Shown here: one piece after another, positions 37,735-49,026 of the stretch | Layout: each line of letters starts with the position of its first letter | Position numbering within the stretch: position 1 is the stretch's first letter | Translations under genes and position numbers: made by a program | The notes under the pieces: model-generated | Told to the model about the DNA's origin: nothing | What the model saw: only the letters and a program-made list of their open reading frames with translations | Database searches by the model: none | Source of the DNA: Eretmocerus hayati | Taxonomy: Eukaryota > Arthropoda > Insecta > Hymenoptera > Aphelinidae | Length of the DNA stretch: 64,000 nucleotides | Direction: 5' to 3' | Assembly (NCBI GenBank): GCA_029851415.1 | Contig: CM056741.1 | Span: 68,934,282-68,998,281 of the forward strand

Positions 37735-39070
37735 TAGGGTGGGCCGAAAAATGACTTTTTTTGAGAATCGATACGGGCTAGTGCGCAAAAGTTAGGTTTC
37801 TATATGTAGATGTGAAAAAATTTTTGCTGGGCGCTGAGAAATGAGATTTTAGGTTTGAGCAAGAGCCATCAAGCTTTTAGCAAAATTAATGTAGATTTAA
37901 ATAGGAATGTGCCTAATTCGGCACTTTTTTCTTCCTAACTTTGCTTGTATTTCTGGTGCATCTGGACATTTTCGAACGTATTCTAGCTCATTTTAAAGCT
38001 TGTTCCAAAACCTACAAAATGAGTTAAAGTACGTCCAATTTCAACTAATCCAAGCCAATCTATCTCAACTTTCCCAAAAAGGGATCATTATTAAAAATCC
38101 CAAAAATGGGGCGATTCTCCCTTCAAACTTTGCTTGTATTTCTGGTGCATCTGAACATTTTTCAACGTACTCCAGCTCATTTTGAAGCTTGTTCCAAAAC
38201 CTACAAAATGAGCTAAAGTACGTCCAATTCCGATCAGCCCGATTCAATCTATTTCAATTTTTCTAAAAAGTGATTATTTTTGAAAAATCCGAAAATAAGC
38301 GACTTCCCCCTCCCGCCTCACTCCTTTCAAAACTCGAAATGGAAAAGTTTGGAAAAGTTGAGATATATTGATTCGGGTTGATTGAAATTGGACGTACTTT
38401 AGCTCATTCTGTAGGTTTTGGAACAAGCTTCAAAATGAACTAAAGTACGTTTAAAAATGTTCAGATGCACCAGAAATACAAGCAAAGTTTGGAGGGAGAA
38501 TCGCCCCATTTTTGGGATTTTTAATAATGATCACTTTTTGGGAAAGTTGAGATAGATTGGCTTAAATTAGTCGAAATTGGACGTACTTTAGCTCATTTTG
38601 TAGGTTTTAAGACGAGCTTTAAAATGAGTTGAAGTACGTTCAAAAATGTTCAAATGCACCAGAAATACAAGCAAAGTTGGGAAGAAAAAAGTGCCGAATT
38701 AGGCACATTCCTATTTAAATCTACGTTAATTTTGATAAAAGCTTGATGGCTCTTGCTCGAACCTAAAATCTCATTTCTCAGCGCCCAGCAATAGTATATT
38801 TCCGTACTGAGCGCGGTAGCCCATTTTGGGCACTAGGACAGTTTGTCTGTCGAGCGAAGCGAGACAGACATGTCCTCCAGTGCCCAAAATGGGCTCGCAA
38901 GCGAGGTGCGGATATATTTTTTCATTACGAGAACCCTAAAATCCTATTTAATTGCGGCATTTTTAGGTTAGAGTAATGAAGAAATTTTTTCACATCTACA
39001 TATAGAAACCTAACTTTTGCGCACTAGTCCGTATCGATTCTCAGAAAAAGTCATTCTTCGGCCCACCCTA
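37735..39070. mobile_element. hAT-like palindromic non-autonomous element
   Basis: A 1336-bp inverted repeat with ends TAGGGTGGGCCGAA..AATGAC is flanked on both sides by ATGCGCAT (37727-37734 and 39071-39078). An 8-bp target duplication with T at position 2 and A at position 7, plus a TAGGG start, fits the hAT superfamily. The duplication is itself palindromic, so it could be extra TIR instead. Each arm carries tandem units of about 195 bp (TTTGCTTGTATTTCTGGTGC ... AAAATGAG.TAAAGTACGTCC). The right arm is interrupted by a 190-bp insertion at 38791-38981. No transposase. Open frames at 38000-38247 are in the repeat. Confidence 0.75.
38791..38981. mobile_element. Nested 190-bp dispersed repeat, copy 1
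   Basis: Comparing the two arms of the surrounding palindrome shows about 190 extra bases between CAGCGCCCAGCAA and AAATTTTTTCAC. The insert contains TAGCCCATTTTGGGCAC and its complement GTGCCCAAAATGGGCT around CTGTCGAGCGAAGCGAGACAG, so it can form a long stem. Copy 2 is at 52682-52845. Insertion-site A-runs hide any short target duplication. Confidence 0.7.
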
Positions 39071-39078
39071 ATGCGCAT

Positions 39079-41570
39079 GTAGCCATCATCAGAACGTAAG
39101 AAAACGCACGTAAAAGGCCTATTTCAGAGGTAGCTCAACTATCGGATGCTGCAGCTCCGTCGAGGAAAATTTCAGCACACTGCAAAAAATGGGTCGATAG
39201 ATATTTATTTTATCAATAAATTCGAACAAGGATCGGCCGAAAAAAATCATAACTTTTGGAGATGATCCATTTTTCCTTATCTCGAGATCTACTGAAGTCA
39301 GAGACTTGATTCGAGAACCGAAAAATCATAACAAAATCCTGGATATCAAAAATTATAACGCAATATCAGATTCCAGAGAAACAAAAGAGAAACGAGCTCG
39401 CAAAGTTTAAGGAAAATGGTGTGCGTCTGAAGGACGCATGGTTGATGACTGAGTCATAGGAGTTTGCTCAATATAAAAGTATTATATGTAGCTCAATTCC
39501 TCGAATTCTCATGCTACGTGATATTCATTTCCGTTGAATATAGGGTTAAATGACTGTGTCGCCCAGAAATGGGGGGGGGGGGCAACGATTCCTCAAATTG
39601 CAATCTTTCACCGGCTCATATTTGCTTCAAAAGTATTCCCGATGGTCTTCTCATCTTTTGCAACGATTCACTTCTCCAACCTTATAGATGATATATGAAA
39701 GAAGAATTGACACCCGTACAGACATTTTTTCAGAATACGGTATTCCGGTTCATGGCTCAAATAAAATAATGAAAAGTTGATTTGCAGTGAACGGGTCAAT
39801 TCCACCACATTTTGTCTCGATTATACTAAAGCCACCTCTACAATCAAAATCACAATCAGATATCCTAACAGAGGTATGCTAAATTGAACGATGAATTGAA
39901 TTCAATGCATGACAATTTTTGCTGTGCTTATATTGAAAATCGCAAGCTCTACAGCAGGAGTTGCAATATAAGGGCACTGCTAGCCTTTTGATCTACACTT
40001 TGACTTGCAATACCATCATGCCAAATGCTATGTCAAATATTATCTTAAGGAGGCACCCGCACTTTTCAATAAATATGTTTCATGCAGCGATAGTTAGGAT
40101 AGCAGGATTTGGTACTTCGGATTTTCTCGTTTTTGGACCAGCTAGATCTCGGGTTTTACTGCATCGAATCGACCTTCTCAAGTGGTCGATGAAGGGAATT
40201 GCATCAGTTATCGATTAAAAATACTTCCAAAAACGTAGAAAAACGCGCATGCGCAGAAGATGCAAAAGACTGAACGGAGGTGCTCGGAACGGACTGACTA
40301 CTTACCGCGATATAGTCCAATTCCATGGTGTAGAAAAGAGGTACCCCGGACGATGGTTTTTCGAATGTCAGGATGGCAAATCATGGGAAAAACTTGATCA
40401 AAAACTTCTTGTTTCGGTATGAAAATAGAGCGAATATCCATCCATGGGAATCCGTGGTGAACAAGTAAAAAATCAAAATCCGAATATGGGTGGATCTATT
40501 TTGGGAGGATAATTTATGATTGGGCTATATTGAGGGAGGATTGTCATATTACAGGTTGAAGAATAGTTGCTAACTCACCTGACCTTTGACTTGAAGACGA
40601 TGGTGGAGAGCTGCGCCCAAACCTGCTGAATCGTTTTTGGATAAACTTCAGCTTTGACGATTCTCGACTTTTCACCTTCTTTGGCCTAAGTTGCGACTCC
40701 ATGAACATAACCCCCCCCCCTCCTTGAGTGTATTCGAGAGGTTGAACGGAGTGTCGTTGCGTAAAAGAACGATACGTCAGAAATATTAGAGTCGCACGTT
40801 CGTTCAAGTCCATATTTTCCGATCGCATAGGTGTAAATGTAAGGTTATATATGTGAGTGTCCGCGGAACTTTTAATAATCGACCCTCTAAAATAGCAAAT
40901 AAACAGCAAAAGTTAGCACGCAAAATCTCCAAAATCGGTGTTTGCGGTCTACTGTTGATACCAAAACGCGTTTGCTAAAGCGGATGGAGTACGTATTTGA
41001 TGATAGCAGATACTATACAATGCCACTGTTTGCAGGTATCGATAGCTGAGAATATTCGTAGAACACTGGAGTTACATGAAACTTGAAAAATTTGCGGAAA
41101 CCCTCATATATGTAGAGCATCAATTTCCTGTCGCAACCTTGAAAGTGTTCTCGTTGTGAGGCTGCAGCTCAACTTGAGCTGAGAATCACGAACACTTTGA
41201 TCATCTCATCACCTACGAACTTTTGAAGCTAAAATTTCATCTCCAAATTTCGATCCGTTCACGGCAGTGGAGCTCGAGACCGCGCGAACACCGAGTCCGC
41301 TTCAGGCGAATTTGCAAAGAGGTTTGGCCATGGTCTATAAGATCTCACATTTCATAGCAGTTTCCACGTGATCATCGCCATATGAACTTGGTGAGTGAGA
41401 AATGAGGATTTCGGAAAAAAATTTCACAAATTTTCAGCGCAGTCCAGCCCTTCATTTGATGAATTCAACGATAAAAGTTCTAGCCAATAGTTGGGTTTGA
41501 GAGATACTTATTAGATTCACATTTGCATGTGCAGTGTTTGATGTTGTTATGTAAAAACATTTTTTTCTTA
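39079..41570. other. Intergenic DNA without a supportable gene
   Basis: Contains a G10 run near 39570 and a C10 run near 40710. Open frames of up to 121 codons (40544-40909 minus, 39961-40218 plus) have no recognisable domain. I see no paired splice sites or palindromes of note. Confidence 0.4.
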
Positions 41571-41577
41571 AAAAAAA

Positions 41578-41813
41578 ATTTCTGTGTACAAATTTTTCTT
41601 TCCGTGTCGAACTTTTTTTTTCTGTGTACAAAATTATTTTCCCGTGTACAACTTTCCGATCCTGTGTCGAACTCATAGAATATATTTTGAGGCTGTGTAC
41701 AACTATCTGACAACGGTGTACAACTTGGTCGTGTACGTGTCGAACTTTTTGAACGTCGTGAACAGGTTAAAAAAAGCGCCGTGTCGAACAAATCGTGTGT
41801 CGAACTTCAATGG
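41578..41813. repeat. GTGTACAACTTT / GTGTCGAACTTT word cluster
   Basis: About ten copies of GTGTNNAACTT-like words (CGTGTACAACTTT, TGTGTCGAACTC and so on) lie all in one orientation, 15-40 bases apart, within about 235 bases. T-runs separate them. Open frames on both strands here are repeat artefacts. Confidence 0.65.
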
Positions 41814-42542
41814 AGCCATCAAACTTTGCTTTAAACGTTTATTGGCTTTTTTGACCACTTTCCACCACCTAAAATGATATGTTCCAGCGCGGTTTTCGAT
41901 GTCAAATTATCTGACAAACAAGATGGGATGATCAAATTTTGTGCTAATTCCCAACCTCTATGAGAAAAATCGTTTCTCAATATTTAAGAATTTTTTGCGG
42001 GGTCTAAATTCAAAGTTGTCAGTATGCAAATATCTTTCTCCTATTTGGTGAAGTTTCAGAAATATGTCAGGAAAATTCCAAATCGATTCGTTGAAATACA
42101 TCAGAATGCAATTTGATAGAAGGAACATCGATTTCGAGCGTTTTTAGAGGGTTTCTGGGGTGCTGTAAAAAACAGGGTCGACTTTGGGACCTACAACCCT
42201 TTGCTTCCCTCATAATTTGGGGTTAGAAAGTGGGGAAGAATACTTTTGGGGCCATACCTGGCAAGGTCCACTTCACCATGCTTAACCGCCTAGTCCCTTT
42301 ACACATTATCATACCTAGGCGGCCTCCAAGACCACCTGGCATCTCATAAAAGTGTTAATTACCAATAACAATCAGCCTAACAGATCATTTGTCGTCTGCA
42401 CCGCGACCGATTAGGGGTTAAGATTTGACTGCTGCTAACGCACTAGTATGTGTGTTGACCGTGTAGGTGTGATGTTTCCGTACGCGCGCGCAGACTTTGC
42501 AAACTTTGCATCGTCTAGTCTAGTCAGCATAACCCTGTCAAA

Positions 42543-42612
42543 ATAGGATGAAAACAACGGCTGTTTAACGTTCTATTAATTTCTCGTTAAACAGCCGTTT
42601 TTTTCATCCTAT
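42543..42612. repeat. Near-perfect 70-base hairpin
   Basis: ATAGGATGAAAACAACGGCT-GTTTAACG pairs with CGTTAAACAGCCGTTTTTTT-CATCCTAT across a 13-base loop. CCTGTCAAAATAG occurs before it and again at about 42652. It could be a miniature inverted-repeat element or transcribed hairpin; no coding content. Confidence 0.6.
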
Positions 42613-42619
42613 TGATCTA

Positions 42620-44690
42620 CAAAACGAGTGATAGAAGCAAAATGGATAATATCCTGTCAAAATAGATTTTTCCAATTAAAACACAACCAATGGATTCTTA
42701 CATTGACCTCAAATTTGCATAATAGACGGTCCCACTTACATACAATCTCTACACCATCAACAGATCGAATCCACCCCAAGCCTGAGGTATTTGATTCAGG
42801 AAGTGCGCCTCAGTACGTGCACGACGGAATGTTGCGTCTTGAGTTGGAGGATTGTATCGTGAACAGTGTCAACGTATTTCCCACTTTTAAGGAAAATGAG
42901 GATGGATATTCAAATCATGGCTTGGATTGTCTCTTTATATACACATGACATTATGAAAAGAGTAGATGGATATTGAAAATGATACGCTAGCTTGATGAGA
43001 AACTATAATTCTCCATAAGATCCGAGCTTGTGCCAGGTGCATTACTAGTGTGCATCTTGGCGCGGATATAAATATACCGTTACAGGAATATTCAATCAAC
43101 TCTCTCAGATTCTATCCCATCAAATAAAAGATCAATGTACAGCTTGCCTTACTTAATTTGCATCTGGGATGGATATAAAATATCTCAGCACAATATGAGT
43201 TATAGTATTCATAGCCATAAACATCACGGACGCAGCTCCAGCAATCTTTTCGATAGTGAACGCATCTCGGGCATTTGAGATAGAACTGCAAGGAGATCAA
43301 TACATTTTAAGTGAATTGCCTCTTATTTTTATGGATTATTGGAAAGAATCTCTCACAGAGCTCATCGCACGAATAGGGGACAATTTACTCTTATTTTATT
43401 GTGACATTGAAAAAACTATCGGACCGCTTCATTGATCAGTTCAATTGTGAAGGGGGACTTTTGACACGATACTAATGGTTGATGATGTTACTGAGATCGG
43501 GTGAGGTAAGATGTGATGTTCATAAGAATAGAGATGGAAGCGAGCCTGAAAAAGATAATGAGCTGAAATTGCTGGCTTGGAGGCTGCTCTCGTTATACGT
43601 GAAAGTACTCCTGTATCATTCCGAAAGTGTGTGTTCCGCCTCTCTTCTCCCTAATCATAGTCTCTTTACAGAGCTCATGTGTGGTCTTGCGCTGACTGGA
43701 ATCAATAGAAATCACAATCGACTTAACTAGGTATAATTCTAAAAATCGAGTTCTGCTTTTGGATTAGGTGAGTCAAACTGTGATAGAAATTATCACTTGA
43801 GAGCATAATTTCCACCATTCATCCGTTTTCATGTTAATGTGTCGTTTTCAAAGATTATACTGTTTATCCCAAAAGGTGTGTATTTAGTTATTGATGTATA
43901 TTTCTTCCATCGGTAATAGTATTTGTACGAGGTTTGCGTTGGTATTTTGGGCCAGGGGGGGGGGGGGAACAAATACACGGTTTTCGGTCCCACCCATCCC
44001 ATTCGAAACCTTGAATAACAATTGTGCATTCATCATGAGAGGATTCTGGTGCATGATCCCACATTCGGACTATCATTAATCCACTCAAATCGAAGAGCAA
44101 AAGGATTATAAGAGTCGAGCAATTAATTCGATCATTTGATTTTCAAAAATGTGTCAGAGCAGCAAAACTCGTTCCAAGTTGTAGGAACGCGACTGGCATT
44201 ACTTGTGCGAAAGTGAAAGAATATCCTGTTACAAAGTGTTCTACTTCTAGGTGGAATTTTGAAAAATCTATTGGTCGAGCGATATAAACTCATGCGTAAA
44301 TACTTTCACAAAGCAATAAAATGCTCGCGCATGTAAAGTACCTTGAGCTGAATAATCGTGCGCTAATACTCAAATCAAGAAGCACCGCGAGACTGGGCGT
44401 GTAATCACGGCAGGCATCAAGGCGGAGTCGCCAAAGCCAAAAGAAAAACTAATGAAATCGCAGACGCTCCCAGCAACCTAGAATTTGCCAAGAGAAACAA
44501 AATTCCAATCGAGAGCTAAAGACTGCGTTTACCGGGTCTAGCCGGTTAGTACATATGCAATCTCACTCACAGGTGCCAATATACATCCGAACTCGGCAAA
44601 AATCCGCGAGTCGCTCGTAAAAGATGCAAGCCACTCTCGCGATACACTTGGCGATATATATGCAATACGTGAGGCTCGGTAAAAGGGAGT
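42620..44690. other. Intergenic DNA without a supportable gene
   Basis: Short open frames only. A G14 run lies at about 43957-43970 beside overlapping frames on both strands, which are not credible genes. Confidence 0.4.
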
Positions 44691-45276
44691 AAGCCAGGAG
44701 AGCCGTCAAAGAAAGATCGCTAAATCTCACATCTTGCGTGCAATCGTACAGTAGGCGCTAGTGTAGTTCGCACTATATGGCACTCATCAGTTTGGGAAAA
44801 CGCTCTCGTTGTCGTGGGCCGTGTGGCGCGGCGTATATCCGCGTGCGTGCATGGCGCGAAAAAAAAACAGGAGCGCAACGTGTCGGAGAAAAGCGAGCTC
44901 GCCATCACAAGGAGCGCGGAGAGGGACGGATGCTGCTATGCGCTTTTCTCGAGCTGCTGCTATGGTCTCGCTCCGGTGGTTGCAGCGCGCCGTATGAAAA
45001 AAAGCACCCGCGCAGAGTTAGTGGTGGTGCTCCGATGCTGCTGGTGGGGCCTGATGTTATACTGTACCGATATACCCGCGAAGAGAGTAACTAGTCGGGG
45101 GCAGGTGTGTACGAGTTACATGTACGTGTAGCGAGTAGTACACGCGTCTATAATATCCGCCCCGCGCGGTGCTCGCCTATGAGCGTCAACCGCTTTGCAC
45201 ACAAACACGCACACCGATAAAGTAAAACCCGATGGGCGACGTAGTGGGTAGAAGTACTAGACGAGTGCCGACCGGA

Positions 45277-45282
45277 TATATA
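45277..45282 (+). promoter_or_regulatory. Candidate TATA box of Osiris gene 2
   Basis: TATATA sits in a GC-rich block and has an initiator-like ACAGTTT about 33 bases downstream (near 45309). It precedes a possible non-coding first exon ending at a GTACGT donor at 45474. The arrangement mirrors gene 1. Confidence 0.45.
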
Positions 45283-45309
45283 GAGCTTAGGCAGGTCTTG
45301 CGCTACGTA

Positions 45310-45473
45310 CAGTTTGCCAAGAGTGCTTCTGCTCTCCACCGAGAGAAACGAGAGCGTCTCGTCGTTAAGGAACCAGTGCCCATCGAGCCGCTGGACTTAG
45401 AGTAGACGACGACTTGGAGCAGAGGTCCAATCGAGATTCGCAATATCAGCGAATCGATATCGTGTAGGCAAAG
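45310..45473 (+). other. Predicted non-coding first exon (5'UTR) of Osiris gene 2
   Basis: An exon is required here because an acceptor (CTGATTTCAG, ending 47420) lies just before the start codon. The best upstream candidate runs from the initiator at about 45310 to AAAG|GTACGT at 45474. The 5'UTR intron would then be about 1.95 kb. Another donor in the same GC-rich block is possible. Confidence 0.4.
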
Positions 45474-46973
45474 GTACGTCGTCGACCGGAATGTGCGGAG
45501 GTTAAGTTGAACGTGTGCGCCGGTGAAGCTCTGTGGCCTTGACGGTATTGGTTGGCGGTCGTCGAGGTTCATTTTTTTGCCAAATTTTGTCTCAAATACT
45601 TGGTATCAACGCTTCAGACGTTTGAAATTTCTTCGCATACCTCTGGTTTACTTCATAATTTGATCAACGGTGACGCGCAAAGCCGCGATTTCCGGTTCTT
45701 GGCGGCTTGACATCTGAATCAAACTTTTCGATAGAACTCTGGGAACAATTTTCATGCCAAGTCGTAGAATATGTGGGAAATTGAATGCATCCTCGTTGGT
45801 GGAGGGTTCAGCTTTGCTCAGTTTTGCGATGAAATATTTGTCAGATGAAATAAGGGAGAAGTATTTCCTTCAACAAATTTCAAATGTGAACGTTTTTTCG
45901 ACGATTCATATTTTGACTCTGGAATAGGCTTGAATTCAGGCAAAATATCAAAAAAATACAACATTCCGAATGGAAACCGGAATGTTGTATCTCCTCGCGC
46001 GGTGCGCCAAAATTGATAACATCAGAATGGATCACTTGAATGATAGTTGAACTAGTTTGATTGACTTTTTATGAATGCGAATTTTCATCCCCAGAATTGA
46101 TTTTATCTCAGATGAATTTCTCTATAGAGTTGCAATTTATAATCAAAGATTTTTGTCAATTCTTCAGAAAGTTCATTATTGGAAAATTTGTCAAGAATCG
46201 AAAGAAAAAACACGTTGGAGACGATGATCCGATAATTTTCGTTATCACACCAGCTACACGAAAGTTCTCTGAATCACTCCAGATTACTGAATCCGAAATC
46301 GATCAAGTTTTGATCGAACTTTTTTGGTTTTGGTTATAATGAAACAGTCAGGCCTTACATCGAATTGATTCATGCAGATGAACCCTTAAAAATGAACCAT
46401 TTCGATTTCGTCAGAGACTCGCCGTTATTTGTTAATTGGCTGAGAAATATGGTTTATGCGGGAAAAAATATCTACTCAATCACATATCAGTCGCGTAACT
46501 GAAACAAGTCATCGACTCTTTTTCAGTTGATTAGAATCATTCGTGATTTATAAAAAATTGCTTTGCTCATGCATCTACGTTAATAAGCCTGAACAATGTG
46601 CATTCTTTCACCATTCAATTGTACACGTGATATCTGTTTAGTGATGATCCCTCTTCTCATGCTTTCATGAATAAATGCAACTGTATCTGAATACAATTCC
46701 AGTACGCACAGTTTGACCTACTTATTAATCTCGTGGAGCGTGATCAGCTGTGTCATAATTCTAAGCCATTGAGCTTGGTATTGGTCAAATTCAGGAGAAT
46801 TCATGATAACCGTCGGACCGGATTCTTATTTATCATGCTCGGTCCAAAATTTAGGTTGCCAAAAAATTCGCATTTCGATAAATAAATTGAATCTTGAAAA
46901 TATTTGGGAAGGCTTTTTTGTGTCCAGTTGGATCAGAGAATTTTGGTTTGATATAAAAATGCGTGGGTACTCC

Positions 46974-47353
46974 GGACTATCCTGATTTATTTTGGCTAAA
47001 TTGCCAATGTTTCGCCGACCTCCAAGTCGGCCTCTTCAGGGCATCTTAATTCTAGTATGACATATGTCCAAGGACATTGCCACTTATCAGATACATAATG
47101 AAAATAAAGGACTGCATGGCAAAATGGCACGCCACACAGGTCCAGGGCGCAGCAGACTGCAGACCCGCTAGTCTGCTGCGCCTTGGACCTGTGTGGCGTG
47201 CCATTTTGCCATGCAGCCCTTTATTTTCATTATGTATCTGATAAGTGGCAATGTCCTTGGACATATGTCATACTAGAATTAAGATGACCTGAAGAGGCCG
47301 ACATGGAGGTCGGCGAAACGTTGGCAATTTAGCCAAAATAAATAAGGTTAGTC
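46974..47353. mobile_element. Palindromic element with hammerhead-like motif, in the 5'UTR intron of Osiris gene 2
   Basis: A 380-bp inverted repeat centred near 47165 has arms of about 185 bases that are nearly identical. Each arm, read towards its end, gives CCTGAAGAG-GCCGAC-loop-GTCGGC-GAAAC.TTGGC. This is the CUGANGA ... stem ... GAAA layout seen in hammerhead ribozymes and in the ends of Penelope-like elements. After GAAAC, TTGGC-AATTTA-GCCAA can form a further stem. One extra G before stem II departs from the consensus. The element ends about 85 bases before the start codon and just upstream of the intron's acceptor. Confidence 0.65.
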
Positions 47354-47438
47354 CTGAATCTTGAAAAATTCTCATTCATCAACCCACCTGAAAAACGATC
47401 CTCTCATCAACTGATTTCAGATACCACAGTCATCAAAT

Positions 47439-49026
47439 ATGAATTACCTCAGTACCACATTAATCGCGTTGCTATTGGCAGCCAGTAGCAATGCGCGGTC
47501 AGCAGAACCGTCACATTCTGCAAACTCACTGGACTCGCAGGATCAAGGTCGCGCAGCGGGTGGAGTTATCAATGAACTTCGCTCGATATACCAAATTTAC
47601 AAAGATTGTGCCGGAGCTGAAGTGAGCAGTTGTCTGAAAGTCAGGCTCCTTACGGCCATGGACCGAGTATCTCGAAGCGCCCAGATCAACGTTGCCGAAG
47701 GCTTGACCTTGATCAAGGACGATCAACCAAAGGACGATCAACCAAAGGAAACCGTGGATGAGGCTATCAAGACTCCCCAGGAAATCGAAGCATCACTGCC
47801 AAGAAGCCTCGAGGCCAAGGAAGACGCCCTCAACTCCATGATCATGGATAAGGCTGCAGACTTCCTGCAGAGCCACACCCTCAAGATCAAGCTTCCAAAT
47901 GTTGAGGAGATCCAGAGGAGTTTGTCCGACGAAGGTAACTGAAAGTCGATTGATCTCATACCTTCAACTGCGGTTCACAAATTCCTTGTGAGCATCTCAC
48001 TTTTTTGATTGCCACATTAAACTTTCATCCCTACACGGTTCTACGGTATTTTGACTGAAATGACTCGAATTCTCACGATTCCCCCTGGAAACTTGTTCCA
48101 AATCAATGGCGCGATGTTTATTCAGATGGAATATTCACGCAATGGAAAAAATTGATGAAAAAACAAGTTTTATGTACCCAATGAATTTCAAGTGGTACTT
48201 GAAACGATAAAGATCAATGAAATTCAAGCAATCCGCTTTCCTCTCTGAATGAGTCTTTTTTGCTACAGCAGATGACTTGCGAAAGTATCAGGTGAAAAGA
48301 TTGTAATGAATCATCAATGATGAGTTGTGAGTCTCGGTCTGGTTAATACGGAAAGGAGATCAGTACTCGCCTCCTACTCGATCAAAGGACAGCATTACTT
48401 TCCAATCACTGCTTTACCAACTCTTAATTTCCTTTTATGAGCTCTACACAGGTAGAGATGTATTCATCGATGCGAAGGCTTTTTATTACTAGATTCCTCA
48501 CGGTGAAATTCGAGAAACACACTCGTTTCAATTCAATTCAAGTCTGCCGAGATCCTGATTGCTATCAATTTTGAATTGTTTTTCTTTCGTGTTTATACAT
48601 TTTGATAAAAGTGAATATTTTTTGGAGAAAACACTCATCTCGATTCAGTCTAGTCAGCCAAGGATGTGATCTCATTCGATTTCGAAATTTTTTTTCGATT
48701 ATGTACTCTTTAATAAAAGTGAATTCCGATTGATTTCAGCCCGAGGAAAGAAAAGGAAAAACATGGGCGGTCTGATAGCCATCCCTATTCTGATCGGTGG
48801 TACCTTGGTGCCTCTGGCTCTTGGAGCTCTTGCCCTACTGGCCGGTAAGGCCCTAATCATCAGCAAGCTCGCGCTCGTCCTCGCCTCGATAATCGGCCTG
48901 AAAAAGCTTGTATCGAGTCACGATCATGGGCATCATGAGGTTCATGCTGGTGGTGGCTGGGCGAGATCCGGACAAGAGCTGGCGTATTCGGCGTACAAAC
49001 CGATCGCACCAACCAGCTCGTCATGA
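47439..49026 (+). CDS. Osiris-family (DUF1676) protein, gene 2, two coding exons
   Basis: Coding exons are 47439-47934 and 48740-49026 (783 nt, 260 aa), joined across a phase-1 intron (donor GAAG|GTAACT, acceptor GATTTCAG). The ATG follows the acceptor CTGATTTCAG by 18 bases. A signal peptide (MNYLSTTLIALLLAASSNA) is followed by the two-cysteine segment YKDCAGAEVSSCLKVRLL (about residues 53-70), MDRVSRSAQINVAEGLTLI, the motif SLPRSLEAKEDALNSMIMDK and FLQSHTLKIKLP. Exon 2 begins ARGKKRKNMGG, runs through the hydrophobic segment (LVPLALGALALLAGKALI ... IIGLKKL) and ends with GGGWARSGQELAYSAYKP. It is shorter in the His/Gly linker than gene 1. A 15-bp tandem duplication (GACGATCAACCAAAG, near 47718-47748) gives the doubled peptide KDDQP. 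Family knowledge suggests a secretory/endosomal role in cuticle-secreting cells; the exact member is not assigned. Confidence 0.94.

Noticed and set aside
43957..43970. G14 run, with similar runs at 39570 and 40710
   Set aside because: Ordinary homopolymers; possible assembly or length-variation sites but nothing more.
44777..45131. Three overlapping + strand frames of 62-105 codons before gene 2
   Set aside because: All three frames are open at once in a GC-rich promoter-like block; no conserved motif.
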